From contig JAEUJW010000015.1 of NCBI GenBank assembly GCA_016793465.1, forward strand, positions 1-64,000: a DNA stretch of 64,000 nt, given 5' to 3'. The position numbers and the translations under genes are program-made. Each line of letters starts with the position of its first letter. The stretch's first letter is position 1. Origin of the DNA: Myxococcales bacterium. Lineage in GTDB: Bacteria > Myxococcota > Polyangia > Nannocystales > Nannocystaceae. The notes beneath the pieces are model-generated. The model saw only the letters and a list, made by a program, of their open reading frames with translations. It was not told the DNA's origin and did no database searches. Positions 15,843 to 24,392 of this stretch are shown here, one piece after another.

Positions 15843-17534
15843 TCAGGCGGAGCGGCGGAGCGCTGCCGCGCGCGTCGTGGGCGGCCTGACCTCGACCGCC
15901 TCGACGTCGAGCGTCGGCCTGGGCCGAGCGGCCCCCCGTGACACATGCCGCGGCTCGCGGCCGACCTCGATCTCCGGCAGCTCAAGGGCGGCCGTGATCC
16001 GCGTCCACGTCCCGTTGCCGCACCAGCGCTCGTACCACCGCCAGCACGTCGTGGCGCGGCCGAGGGTCTTCGGCATCTCGCGCCACTTGGCGCCGTTGTG
16101 CAAGACCCAGCGGATCGCGTCGACGGCCCGCCGCAGGTCCGTGCGGCGGCCCCCGCAGGTGCCGCGCGTCGCCTCCACGATCGCGGCGATCCGCTTCCAC
16201 TGCCGGTCGGTGAGGCGCTCGAACGGCGGAGGCGTGAGGATGGCGACCCCCCGCGTCGCGCCCACGATCCGGTCCGTCGCCGCCTCGAGACCGTCGCGGA
16301 CGACGCCGTTGGCCAGGTGGGCGTAGCGCTGCGTCGTGCGGTCGTGCTTGTGCCCGAGCAACGCGCCGACCACGGCCAGCGGGACCCCGCACATGAGCGC
16401 GTCGCTGGCGAACGAGTGCCGCAGGTCGTGCAGGCGGACGTCGGGGATCCCGGCAGCGGCGCGGACCTTCTCCCACGAGCGGTTGATGCTCTTGATCCGC
16501 GTCCCCTTCGGCCCGCGAAGTACGTAGCCCGTGCGCGGGTTGCCGGTCTGCTCGTGGATGTACTTCAGCAGGCCGAGCACGTGCTTCGACACCTGGATCT
16601 TGAGCTGGCCGCCCTTCGTGTCGGGCAGGTCCAGGAACGCGTGCTGCCAGTTCACCATCTCCCACTTGAGCGTGACGATCTCGTTACGGCGGCGGCCGGT
16701 CAGCGCCAGCAGGTCGAACGCCCACACGGTGGCGATGTGCAGGTGGCCCTTGCGGCCGGCGGAGATCCTGAGGCCCGCGTCGATCACCGCCTGGACCCGC
16801 TGCCGCTCCTCCGGGGTCAGGAAACGCTCGCGCTTCGTCAGCGGGAAGCGCTCGATGCCGAAGGCCGGGTTGCGCAGGTCTGGCAGCTCGCGGTCCTTGT
16901 AGATCCACGAGAACAGGCTGCTGATCGTGCCGAGCACGCTGTTGGCCGCGGCCTTGGTCTTGCTCAGCGACGCGTGCAGCTCGTTGATCTCGGACCGCTT
17001 GATGCTGCGGAAGTCCCGCTCACCGAAGGTCGGCTTGTCCGCCGTCGGCTTGCTTGCCGTCTCGGCGTCCCCCGTCGGCTTGTCCTCGATCCCCTTGTAC
17101 GGGAGGATCACGTCGCGGATGTTCTGACGGTACCGATCGGCCGTCCCGGACTTGAGCCTGACGTCGACGTGCACACGGATGAAGCGCTCGGCCAGCGATC
17201 GGAGCGTCTCGATCTGAGATCGCACTGGTTCCACCTGTTTCACAGGGGCGCGTGTGCCCGCCATCGATGTGCTCGTCGTCGCTCCGTCACTCGTCTCCGC
17301 GGCGACGCCGGCGAGCATGATCGCGGCCCGCCGCCGCGCCTCCTCGATCGTCATCGTCGGGCCGAGTAGGCCGATCCGCTCTCGATGATCCTTACCGGCC
17401 ACCCGGTACCGCACGAGCGCGACCTTCTTCCCCGTGGGCAGAACGCGGAGGATGAACCCCGGCAGTGCATCACAGGTGACTTCGTACATCTTCACGCGTG
17501 GCTTGCACTCGCGCACGAACGCAGCGTTGATCAT
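15843..17534 (-). CDS. Tyrosine integrase fused to an IS5-type DUF4096 domain
   Basis: A 563-residue protein. Residues 1-90 resemble the N-terminal arm-binding domain of DUF4102-type integrases; about 105-215 is the SAM-like core-binding domain; about 235-420 is the phage-integrase catalytic domain with all catalytic residues: Arg282 (TGRRRNE), Lys307, His369 and Arg372 (HDLRH), His395 (GHK) and Tyr404 (TQRYAHL). After it, about 438-517 matches DUF4096, the N-terminal DNA-binding part of IS5/IS4-like transposases (LTDRQWKRIAAIVE, VDAIRWVLHNGAKWREMP, WYERWCGNGTWTRI). No DDE domain follows. The start codon follows a strong ribosome site (AGGAGG, about 7 bases upstream). The gene reads away from the putative attR 130 bases to the right, the usual position for an integrase. 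The frame is open upstream into the FG-GAP gene, but that part is not used. Confidence 0.88.
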   Translation of the reverse strand: MINAAFVRECKPRVKMYEVTCDALPGFILRVLPTGKKVALVRYRVAGKDHRERIGLLGPTMTIEEARRRAAIMLAGVAAETSDGATTSTSMAGTRAPVKQVEPVRSQIETLRSLAERFIRVHVDVRLKSGTADRYRQNIRDVILPYKGIEDKPTGDAETASKPTADKPTFGERDFRSIKRSEINELHASLSKTKAAANSVLGTISSLFSWIYKDRELPDLRNPAFGIERFPLTKRERFLTPEERQRVQAVIDAGLRISAGRKGHLHIATVWAFDLLALTGRRRNEIVTLKWEMVNWQHAFLDLPDTKGGQLKIQVSKHVLGLLKYIHEQTGNPRTGYVLRGPKGTRIKSINRSWEKVRAAAGIPDVRLHDLRHSFASDALMCGVPLAVVGALLGHKHDRTTQRYAHLANGVVRDGLEAATDRIVGATRGVAILTPPPFERLTDRQWKRIAAIVEATRGTCGGRRTDLRRAVDAIRWVLHNGAKWREMPKTLGRATTCWRWYERWCGNGTWTRITAALELPEIEVGREPRHVSRGAARPRPTLDVEAVEVRPPTTRAAALRRSA

Positions 17535-17628
17535 GGACCTACCTCCTACCCTCCGAGTATCGAGACAAATTCGTACCACACTAGCGGCCTTTGGGCCCTG
17601 TCCGAAAGTACACAATCTCAAGTATACG

Positions 17629-17643
17629 ACCGCGCAGCGCGGT
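17629..17643 (-). terminator. Hairpin after the truncated FG-GAP gene
   Basis: ACCGCGC, one base, then GCGCGGT makes a perfect 7-bp stem starting two bases past the stop codon of the gene ending at 17645. It lies upstream of the integrase start (17534). It could end FG-GAP transcription or be a recombinase arm site. No U tract is present. Confidence 0.4.
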
Positions 17644-17644
17644 A

Positions 17645-19297
17645 TCACGACACGCGTATGGAATTGGTGATGTTGTAGGCGTGCTGGTTCCAGATCTTGC
17701 GGCCGGGGCGCCAGGACTGGTCCATGTCGCCGACCACGGTGACGCCGTGGGCGGTCTGGATGAGGTTGTTGTGGGTGACGACGATCTCGACCTGGCCGTC
17801 GTTGTCGACGTCGACGACGATCGGGTACTCGATCAAGGTGCCGCTGTTGTGGCCGTCGTAGGTCAGCTTCACGCTGCCGTCGGTTCCGGAGTAGATGTAG
17901 AGGTTGACCTCGTCGGCGTAGACGACGTCGGCCACGCCGTCGCCCTCGAAGTCGTAGACGGAGGAGCCGGTGACCGCGGAGCTGGCGTCCTGGGTGGCCT
18001 GCTGCCACAGCACGCTGCCGTCGGTGTCGAACACGACGTAGCCGACCTTGCCGGCCACGCCGATCTCGGGCTTGCCGTCGCCGTCGTAGTCGGCGATGGT
18101 CGGCGGGCCGCCGACCTGCGCGGGGTTGGCGACGTCCCACAGCACGCCGCCGCCGGCGGTCTGCAGGCGCACGGTGCCGGCGCCGACGACGACGATCTCG
18201 GGGCCGCCGTCGCCGTCGAAGTCGGCGACGGCGGGGTAACCGTCGGCCATCTGGTTGTACCAGATGTCGCTGCCGTCGGGCCTGTAGAGGGCGTTGCCGA
18301 CGACGACCTCCTGCACGCCGTCGTTGTCGGTATCGACGGCGAACGAGGTGCTGCCGTAGGTCGGCGCGCCGGTGCCGTGGAGGCCCTTGCCGCGCAGGCT
18401 GCCGTCGCTGTTGAGGATCACGCGGCCGACGATGATCTCGGGGCTGCCGTCGCCGTCCATGTCGGCGATCGACGGCACGCTCATGAATGCATAGGCGAGG
18501 TCGGCGGGGTAAGCGGCGCTGGTCCACTTGGCGGCGCCGTCGTGTTCGAACGCGACGACGGCGCCGGCGGGGTCGACGGCGACGAGCTCGACGATGCCGT
18601 CGCCGTCGATGTCGCCGGCGGCGAGGCCCGAGCAGGCGGCGACGCCGGGGATCGCCAGCTGCTCGAGGGCGCCGTCGCCGGAGATGGCCCGCAGCACGCC
18701 GTCGGACTGGTAGGCGGCGCCGGCGTAGGTGACCATGAGGATCGAGGGCATGTCGCCGGGGCTGCCGTAGACGCCGTCGCCGTCGTCATCGGTGATGGGG
18801 GCGACGATGGGGGCGACCATGGCCTGGTCGTAGGCGGGCGCGGCGGCCCAGCTGCTCTTCGACCACTCGGCCACGGGAGTGAAAGTGCCGATCTGCGGCT
18901 CGGTCTTGCAGCTGGCGTCGAACGGGCCGACGTAGCCGGCGGGCGGCTCCTCGCTGCAGAACGGCGGGGGGCCGCCGCTGGTGTTGTCGGTGGTGCCGGC
19001 GGTCGCGTCGGTGTCGGTGGCGCTGGCGCTGACGTCGGTGGTCGGCTCGCTCGGCGTGCTGGCGACGGTGGCCGACTCGCTCACGCCGCTGACCGCGGTG
19101 GTCCCGGTCAGGCTGTCGCTGGCGCTGCCGTCGTCGCCGGTGGTCGGCACACCGGCGGTCATGGTGGCGGTCATGGTCGCCGTCATGCTCGCGCTGGCAG
19201 ACTCGCTGTCCAGGGGCCGGCCGTCGTCCCCGCAGGCGGCGAGCGCCAGGCCCAGGCCGGCGAGCGTGGTGGTCGCAGTACGAATTCCAGGTGTCAT
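17645..19297 (-). CDS. FG-GAP/VCBS-repeat lipoprotein, apparently 3'-truncated
   Basis: A 550-residue lipoprotein starting at ATG 19297 (signal MTPGIRTATTTLAGLGLALAAC). A Thr/Ser linker of about 80 residues is followed by at least six FG-GAP-like repeats with calcium-binding D-x-D-G-D-G loops (DIDGDGIVE, DMDGDGSPE, DTDNDGVQE, DFDGDGGPE, DYDGDGKPE, DVDNDGQVE), giving an integrin-alpha-like beta-propeller. It ends with 'GRKIWNQHAYNITN' and then SIRVS-stop. In the myxobacterial relatives I recall, the sequence continues well past H-A-Y-x-I-T-N with a further conserved region. The last codons include the rare ATA and lie beyond the 10-bp repeat, so the original 3' end has probably been replaced by the integrative element. 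The stump may still be functional. A longer frame up to 19567 is open, but only this start gives a lipoprotein signal. Confidence 0.8.
   Translation of the reverse strand: MTPGIRTATTTLAGLGLALAACGDDGRPLDSESASASMTATMTATMTAGVPTTGDDGSASDSLTGTTAVSGVSESATVASTPSEPTTDVSASATDTDATAGTTDNTSGGPPPFCSEEPPAGYVGPFDASCKTEPQIGTFTPVAEWSKSSWAAAPAYDQAMVAPIVAPITDDDGDGVYGSPGDMPSILMVTYAGAAYQSDGVLRAISGDGALEQLAIPGVAACSGLAAGDIDGDGIVELVAVDPAGAVVAFEHDGAAKWTSAAYPADLAYAFMSVPSIADMDGDGSPEIIVGRVILNSDGSLRGKGLHGTGAPTYGSTSFAVDTDNDGVQEVVVGNALYRPDGSDIWYNQMADGYPAVADFDGDGGPEIVVVGAGTVRLQTAGGGVLWDVANPAQVGGPPTIADYDGDGKPEIGVAGKVGYVVFDTDGSVLWQQATQDASSAVTGSSVYDFEGDGVADVVYADEVNLYIYSGTDGSVKLTYDGHNSGTLIEYPIVVDVDNDGQVEIVVTHNNLIQTAHGVTVVGDMDQSWRPGRKIWNQHAYNITNSIRVS
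17664..17673 (+). other. Putative attR core (right copy of a 10-bp direct repeat)
   Basis: TTGGTGATGT, identical to bases 1-10 of the window, lies inside the FG-GAP gene at the codons for N-I-T-N, exactly where family-like sequence stops. It is 130 bases from the integrase start codon. Gene sequence lies to its right and sequence unlike the gene family lies to its left, the expected geometry for attR. Confidence 0.4.
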
Positions 19298-19502
19298 TGT
19301 CAGCCTCCCCGCGAGCGGGAGGCCATGATACGCGGAAGGCGCGGCGGCCACGGGAGAGGCTCCGCGGCCGGACGGTGCAGCATCGCCGCGCGGACGCGAT
19401 AGGGGGCGCGCAACTCGTGCAGCGGCCGGGCAGGCGGCGCGGCGAGGTTGCGCGGCGCGGCGCGCTCCGGTCCGCGGGCGGGTGCTGTACGTTTGCGTGA
19501 CC

Positions 19503-20408
19503 ATGCACCGGCTCGTCTCGTTGCTGAAGGACACTGGCAGGGAGTTCCTCGACGAGGACCCGTTCACGCTGGCGGGGGCGCTGTCGTATTACACGCTGCT
19601 GTCGATCGCGCCGCTGCTGCTGATGATCGTGGCGATCGCGGGCCTGGTCTACGGCGAGGAGGCGGCGCGCGGTCAGGTGCTGGCGACCTTCGAGTCGTCG
19701 GTCGGCGCCGACGCGGCGGAGTTCGCCCAGGACGTGCTCGCCAAGGCGCATCAGCAGGGCTCGGGCTGGCTGTCGGCCGTGGTCGCGGCCGTTGGGCTGC
19801 TGATCGGGGCGACGACGGCCCTGGCCCAGCTGCAGGCCGCGCTCGACAAGATCTGGGGGGTGAAGGCGCCGCCCAAGCCGGTCATGGCGCTGCTGCGCGG
19901 GCGGCTGTTCAGCTTGATCCTCGTGGGCGTGCTCGGGGCCACGGTGGTGGCCTCGCTGGTCGCCAGCTCGGTGCTGTCGGCGCTGTCGAGCCGGGTCGAC
20001 GGGCCGGCGTGGGACTGGCTGTGGCGGGCGGCCGACATCGGCGTGCCGCTGGTGCTGATGACGGGGCTCTTCGCCATGCTCTACAAGCTGCTGCCGAACG
20101 CGGTGGTGCGCTGGCGCGAGGTGTGGATCGGGGCGGCGATCACGTCGCTGCTGTTCGCGGTCGGGCGCGTGGCGATCGGGTTCTACATCGGGCGCTCGGG
20201 CGTGGCCTCGGCCTACGGGGCCGCGGGCTCGGTGATCGTGCTGATGGTGTGGATCTACTACTCGTCGCTGATCGTGCTGTTCGGGGCGGAGATCACCCAG
20301 GTGCACGCGCGCCGCAGCGGGGCGGAGATCGTCGGGCGCTTCGGCTCGACCGCGGCGAAGCGCGAGGAGGCGACGCCCGCGGAGGTCACGGCTCCAGCTC
20401 GAGGCTGA
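19503..20408 (+). CDS. YihY/virulence factor BrkB family membrane protein
   Basis: A 301-residue inner-membrane protein with about six TM helices. Family hallmarks are present: 'TLAGALSYYTLLSIAPLLLMIVAIAGLV' at the start, 'TTALAQLQAALDKIWGV', 'LLFAVGRVAIGFYIGRSGVASAYGAAGSVIVLMVWIYYSSLIVLFGAEITQ' near the end. Known: YihY/BrkB proteins are widespread; the older label 'ribonuclease BN' is wrong and the true transport or lipid role is unsettled. The cytoplasmic tail (about 268-301) is charged. ATG 19503 is used; a non-ATG codon at 19482 would add seven poor residues. The last 23 bases overlap the end of the convergent lipoprotein gene. Confidence 0.88.
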   Translation: MHRLVSLLKDTGREFLDEDPFTLAGALSYYTLLSIAPLLLMIVAIAGLVYGEEAARGQVLATFESSVGADAAEFAQDVLAKAHQQGSGWLSAVVAAVGLLIGATTALAQLQAALDKIWGVKAPPKPVMALLRGRLFSLILVGVLGATVVASLVASSVLSALSSRVDGPAWDWLWRAADIGVPLVLMTGLFAMLYKLLPNAVVRWREVWIGAAITSLLFAVGRVAIGFYIGRSGVASAYGAAGSVIVLMVWIYYSSLIVLFGAEITQVHARRSGAEIVGRFGSTAAKREEATPAEVTAPARG

Positions 20409-21384
20409 CGATCCAGTCGATCTGCGGGGAGTCGTCGCAGATGCCCGTCAGGTGGCTCTGGTAGTTGGTGACGTTGTAGTGGAAGTCGTCGCCGGGCTTG
20501 TCGAGGGTGCCGGCGCCGTTCTCGGGCAGGACGAGGCTGTCGCCGAGGGCCGAGAACTCGAGGTCGTAGCGGGCGCCGTCGTTGCAGCAGCCGTCGCACT
20601 TGGCGCACTCCTCGACGCCGATCTGCGCGACGTCGAGGTCGTCCTGCACGGCGGCGATCGGGCCGAGCAGGCTGCCGGCGACGTACCACGGGACGTCGAT
20701 GTCGCTGGCGGGGTCGAGCTCCCAGATGGCCACGCCGACGAGCTCGCAGCCGGCCTTGCTCATGGTCCGTTCCATGACGATGCGCGGACACACGGGCATC
20801 TGCAGCGGGAGGGCGCCGGCGGGCACGTCGAGGCTGAAGGTCCACGGGTCGGGGGCGAAGCAGTCGTTGCCGCAGGGGCAGCCGTCGAGGGCGTAGACCG
20901 GGCCGGGGCTCATGGCCATGTTCTGACCGGTGAACTCGACGGTGCCGCACGGCGGCGGGGGCTGGTTGTTGTTGTGCACGAGGGTGGCGTCGAGCCTGGG
21001 GCCGTCGAAGCCGCAGCCCATGACGCCGCCGGTGGTGCTGTCGTCGGTGGTGCCGGTGTCGGTGCCGCCGGCGGTGGTGTCGGTGTCGGCGCCGGTCGAG
21101 GTGTCGCTCGCGTCGGTGGTGCCGCTGGTGGCGGTCGCGGGGGCGGTGGTGACGTCGCCGCCGCTCGAGGTCGCGGCGGTCGGGCTGTCGGTGGTCTCGC
21201 CGGTCGCGGTGCCGGTGCCGGAGACGTCGGTGGTCGGGCTGTTGGTCGAGGTGACGGGGGCGCCGGACGAACCGGCCTCGGCCTGCGAGGTGCCGGTGTC
21301 GCTGCCGGTGGTGGTGGCGGTGCCGGCGGTGTCGTCGCCGCAGGCGGGGAGGGCGAGGAGGAGGGCGAGGCAGGTCAAGCGCAT
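20386..21384 (-). CDS. Lipoprotein with long Thr/Ser/Gly linker, function unknown
   Basis: A 332-residue protein. The signal MRLTCLALLLALPACGDD has lipobox LPAC. About 100 residues of Thr/Ser/Gly/Asp linker follow, then a Cys-rich globular domain (about 122-332) with two compact clusters, GCPCGNDCF and EECAKCDGCCND. It has mixed beta strands ('GPVYALDG', 'WYVAGSLLGPIAAVQDDLDV', 'DWIVSLELEP'). No named family is recognised; the layout is a common one for surface lipoproteins in Nannocystaceae. It converges with and overlaps the BrkB gene by 23 bases. Confidence 0.75.
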   Translation of the reverse strand: MRLTCLALLLALPACGDDTAGTATTTGSDTGTSQAEAGSSGAPVTSTNSPTTDVSGTGTATGETTDSPTAATSSGGDVTTAPATATSGTTDASDTSTGADTDTTAGGTDTGTTDDSTTGGVMGCGFDGPRLDATLVHNNNQPPPPCGTVEFTGQNMAMSPGPVYALDGCPCGNDCFAPDPWTFSLDVPAGALPLQMPVCPRIVMERTMSKAGCELVGVAIWELDPASDIDVPWYVAGSLLGPIAAVQDDLDVAQIGVEECAKCDGCCNDGARYDLEFSALGDSLVLPENGAGTLDKPGDDFHYNVTNYQSHLTGICDDSPQIDWIVSLELEP

Positions 21385-21462
21385 GCGCCGATCGTAGCGC
21401 GGCCCGGGACGTCGCCGCGGCGCGATCGTGCGGGGGCGCGAGGCGACAGCGGCGCCGCCGGA

Positions 21463-22740
21463 TCAGGCGCGGAGGGCCACGCGCAGGCGGGTCTTCTTGC
21501 CGGCCTGCAGGCGGATGTAGCCGTCCTGACAGTCGGCGGCGACGAGCACGCGGTGAGGGTCGTTGCAGGGCTCGCCGTTGATGCGGATCGCGCCCTGCTC
21601 GATGCGCTGGCGAGCCTCGCGCTTGCTCTTGAACGCCTCGACGTCGGGGTGGGTGACGAGGTCGACGAGCTTGATGTCGGCGAGGTCGAGGGCGAGGGAC
21701 GGCACGGCGCTCCAGTCGTCGCCCTGGCCGAAGGCCTGCTGCGCGGCTTGTCTGGCCTGATCCGCGTGCCCCTGTCCGTGCAGCAGGCGGGTGGCCTCGT
21801 AGGCGAGCGCGGCCTTGGCCCGGTTGAGCGCGGCGCCCCCCTCGGCGGTGAGGGCGTGGATGTCGGCGACCGGAAGCTCGGTGAACAGCTTCAACAGCTT
21901 GGTGACGTCGCGGTCGTCGCAGTTCACCCAGAACTGGTAGTAGTCGAACGGCGAGAAGCGGTCGCCGTCGAGCCAGATCGCGCCGCGCTCCGTCTTGCCC
22001 ATCTTGCGGCCGTCGCTGGTGGTCAGCAGCGGGAGGGTGAGGCAGTGGGCGACGTCGGGGTCGCGGCCCTCGGGGGTCATGCGCCGGATCAGCTCGATGC
22101 CGGCGACCATGTTGCCCCACTGATCGCTGCCGCCGAACTGCAGGGTGCAGCCGTGGTGGCGAAACAGGTGCAGGTAGTCGTAGCTCTGCAGCAGCTGGTA
22201 GTTGAACTCGAGGAACGACAGCGGGATCTCGGCGTCGAGGCGGTCGCGGTAGGTCTTGACCGCGACCATGCGGTTGACGGTGAAGTGGCGCCCGATCTCC
22301 CGCAGGAAGTCGATGTAGCGCAGCTCGAGCAGCCAGTCGGCGTTGTTGAGCAGGACGGCGTCGTTGGCCCGGCCGCTGTCGAAGTGCAGGAAGCGCCCGA
22401 GCTGGGCCTTCAGCGCGGCGGCGTTGCTGGCGATCTCGGCGGGCGTGAGCAGCTTGCGGCTCTCGGTCTTGCCCGAGGGGTCGCCGACCATGCCGGTGCC
22501 GCCGCCGACGATGACGATCGGCCGGTGACCGCAGCGCTGCAGCGCGCGCATGGCCATGATCTGCACGAGGTGCCCGGCGTGCAGCGAGGCCCCGGTCGGG
22601 TCGTAGCCGACGTAGAAGGTGACCATGCCGGCGGCCATCGCGGCGTCGATGGCGGCGAAGTCGGAGGCCTGCTCGAAGTAGCCGCGCTCGAGGAAGGTGG
22701 CGAGGGCGGGCGAGCGCGCGGCGAGGGCGGGGGTCGGCAT
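21463..22740 (-). CDS. tyrS: Tyrosyl-tRNA synthetase
   Basis: 425 residues, the usual length for bacterial TyrRS. It charges tRNA-Tyr with tyrosine in the cytoplasm. The class I signatures are present: HIGH as LHAGH (53-57) and KMSKS as KMGKT (about 245). Family motifs include TFYVGYDPTG at the start of the Rossmann fold, VGGGTGMVGDPSGK, 'LEFNYQLLQSYDYLHL' and 'QFGGSDQWGNMVAGIELIRR' in the tyrosine and ATP sites. The C-terminal region (about 355-425, 'KREARQRIEQGAIRINGE') is an S4-like RNA-binding domain. It stands in a minus-strand run of housekeeping genes with zapA and prfA upstream. Confidence 0.96.
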   Translation of the reverse strand: MPTPALAARSPALATFLERGYFEQASDFAAIDAAMAAGMVTFYVGYDPTGASLHAGHLVQIMAMRALQRCGHRPIVIVGGGTGMVGDPSGKTESRKLLTPAEIASNAAALKAQLGRFLHFDSGRANDAVLLNNADWLLELRYIDFLREIGRHFTVNRMVAVKTYRDRLDAEIPLSFLEFNYQLLQSYDYLHLFRHHGCTLQFGGSDQWGNMVAGIELIRRMTPEGRDPDVAHCLTLPLLTTSDGRKMGKTERGAIWLDGDRFSPFDYYQFWVNCDDRDVTKLLKLFTELPVADIHALTAEGGAALNRAKAALAYEATRLLHGQGHADQARQAAQQAFGQGDDWSAVPSLALDLADIKLVDLVTHPDVEAFKSKREARQRIEQGAIRINGEPCNDPHRVLVAADCQDGYIRLQAGKKTRLRVALRA

Positions 22741-22802
22741 GAGGCGCCGAGGATATCAGGGCCCGGCGGGGACGGCTCGACCCTGCGCAGGCGGTCAGGC
22801 GA

Positions 22803-23150
22803 TCACACCGGCGGGCTCAGGTCCTTGACCGGCGGGGGCTCCTGGGCGAGCCCGGCGAGCCGCTGCTCGTGCTCGTCGATCGCGCGCTGGAGGACGGCGA
22901 GCTTGTCGGCGACCCGCCGACGGAAGCGCTGGTGGAGGTCCTTCTCGCGGAACAGCTCGTCGGCCAATTGCATGGCGACCAGCAGGGCGACGCGCTGGAG
23001 GCTCTGCTGGTTGGTGATCCGGCGGCCCCCGCTGAGCATGCGCAGGTGGGCGTCGACGTAGTCGGCGAGCTGGTGCACGTACTCGGCCCCCTCGTCGCTG
23101 CGAATGGTGAGCTGCTGCCCGGCGATCTCGACCTGTATCGACCGCTTCAC
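22803..23150 (-). CDS. zapA: Cell division protein ZapA
   Basis: 115 residues. ZapA binds FtsZ and promotes bundling of FtsZ filaments at the division site. The N-terminal half fits the family: '[18 protein letters not shown]' followed by '[16 protein letters not shown]' and the conserved '[15 protein letters not shown]' helix. The C-terminal half is a charged coiled coil ('[25 protein letters not shown]') ending in a Pro-rich tail. The start is GTG at 23150 (no ATG fits), and its position matches the family N-terminus. It lies between tyrS and prfA, 38 bases downstream of prfA, probably in one transcript. Confidence 0.88.
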   Translation of the reverse strand: MKRSIQVEIAGQQLTIRSDEGAEYVHQLADYVDAHLRMLSGGRRITNQQSLQRVALLVAMQLADELFREKDLHQRFRRRVADKLAVLQRAIDEHEQRLAGLAQEPPPVKDLSPPV

Positions 23151-23188
23151 GCCGCGACGATAGCCCCTGCGTCGCCGGATGTCATCCG

Positions 23189-24265
23189 TCAGGACTGCGC
23201 TTCGGCGAGGCGCTGCGCTTCGTCGCTGGCGCGCAGGGCGGCGATCACGTCCTCGAGGTCGCCGTCCATGAAGTCGGGCAGGGCGTGGCGGGTCAGGTTG
23301 ATGCGGTGGTCGCTGACGCGGTCCTGCGGGTAGTTGTAGGTGCGGACCTTCTCGGCGCGGTCGCCGGTGCCGATCTGGCCCTTGCGCTGGGCGGCGCGCT
23401 CGGCCTGGACGCGCTGGATCTCGCGGTCGAGCAGGCGGCTGCGGAGCAGGCGCATGGCGATCTCGCGGTTCTTGGTCTGCGACTTCTCCTGCATGCAGTG
23501 CACGGCGATGCCGGTCGGGATGTGGGTGATCCGCACCGCCGAGTCGGTGGTGTTGACGCTCTGCCCGCCGGCGCCGCTGGCCCGCATGAAGCTGACCTCG
23601 AGGTCCTTCGGCTGCAGCACGACGTCGACCTCCTCGGCCTCGGGCATGATCGCGACGGTGGCGGTCGAGGTGTGGATGCGGCCCTGGGCCTCGGTGGCCG
23701 GCACGCGCTGCACGCGGTGCACGCCGCTCTCCCATTTTAACAGCGCGTAGACGTCGCGGCCGCGGACCTGGCCGGTGACCTCCTTGAAGCCGCCGGCGCT
23801 GGCCTCGCTGACGCTGAGGACCTCGACGCTCCAGCCGTGACGCTCGGCGAAGCGGGTGTACATGCGCCACAGGTCGGCGGCGAACAGGGCGGCCTCCTCG
23901 CCGCCGGTGCCGGCGCGGATCTCGAGGATGACGTCGCGGCTGTCGTTGGGGTCCTTCGGCAGGAGCAGGCGCTGGAGGGCGGCGGACAGGTCGCTGCGGC
24001 GGGCCTTCAGCTCGCGCACGTCCTGCTCGGCCATGTCGCGCATGTCGGGGTCGGCGAGCAGATCCTCGGCCTCCTTCAGGTTGGCCTCGACGCCGGCGTA
24101 CTCCTTCAAGGCGGCGACCAGCGGGGCGATCTCCGCGTGCTCGCGCGAGAGGGCGAGGAAACGTCCCTTCTGTTGGGCGATCTCCGGGTCGCACAGCATG
24201 GCGCCGAGTTCCTCGTGGCGATCGGCGATGCTGTCGAGCTTGGCGCGGAGCGAGGCGTCGAGCAT
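23189..24265 (-). CDS. prfA: Peptide chain release factor 1
   Basis: 358 residues, normal RF1 length. It recognises UAA and UAG stop codons and triggers peptide release. The GGQ motif is in [10 protein letters not shown] (233-235) and the RF1-type codon-reading tripeptide PAT is at 189-191 in '[14 protein letters not shown]', which separates it from RF2 (SPF). The N-terminal helical domain ('[24 protein letters not shown]' type) and the C-terminal '[27 protein letters not shown]' are characteristic. It heads the prfA-zapA run. The next gene to the right is divergent. Confidence 0.96.
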   Translation of the reverse strand: MLDASLRAKLDSIADRHEELGAMLCDPEIAQQKGRFLALSREHAEIAPLVAALKEYAGVEANLKEAEDLLADPDMRDMAEQDVRELKARRSDLSAALQRLLLPKDPNDSRDVILEIRAGTGGEEAALFAADLWRMYTRFAERHGWSVEVLSVSEASAGGFKEVTGQVRGRDVYALLKWESGVHRVQRVPATEAQGRIHTSTATVAIMPEAEEVDVVLQPKDLEVSFMRASGAGGQSVNTTDSAVRITHIPTGIAVHCMQEKSQTKNREIAMRLLRSRLLDREIQRVQAERAAQRKGQIGTGDRAEKVRTYNYPQDRVSDHRINLTRHALPDFMDGDLEDVIAALRASDEAQRLAEAQS

Positions 24266-24392
24266 AAAGGGCGGCGGACGCTAGCACCGCGGGCGGGGCC
24301 TGGCAAACCAGGAAGGCGGGGGCGCGGGTCGGCGGCGCGGCGAGCGGCGAAACGTTGCCAGGGAGGCGCGCGCCGGGCTAAGAGTGGGCCGG

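Larger units (their letters stand above)
1..17673. mobile_element. Candidate integrative element inserted in an FG-GAP lipoprotein gene
   Basis: Seen: a complete tyrosine integrase gene lies at the right end, next to an FG-GAP lipoprotein gene that stops just after its HAYNITN motif. The 10 bases at that point (TTGGTGATGT, 17664-17673) recur as bases 1-10 of the window in the same orientation. The block between is lower in G+C than the DNA to the right and is rich in unusual genes. Known: tyrosine recombinases leave short direct repeats (attL/attR), usually with int beside one of them. Inferred: the block is one integrated element whose left junction is at the window edge, and the rest of the FG-GAP gene would lie just left of base 1. 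No conjugation, replication or phage structural genes are visible. A 10-base match could be chance. Confidence 0.45.

Noticed and set aside
17535..18527. Extension of the integrase N-terminus into the FG-GAP gene
   Set aside because: The added sequence is Arg/Pro-rich shadow translation of the FG-GAP gene. The ATG at 17534 has a strong ribosome site and the family N-terminus.
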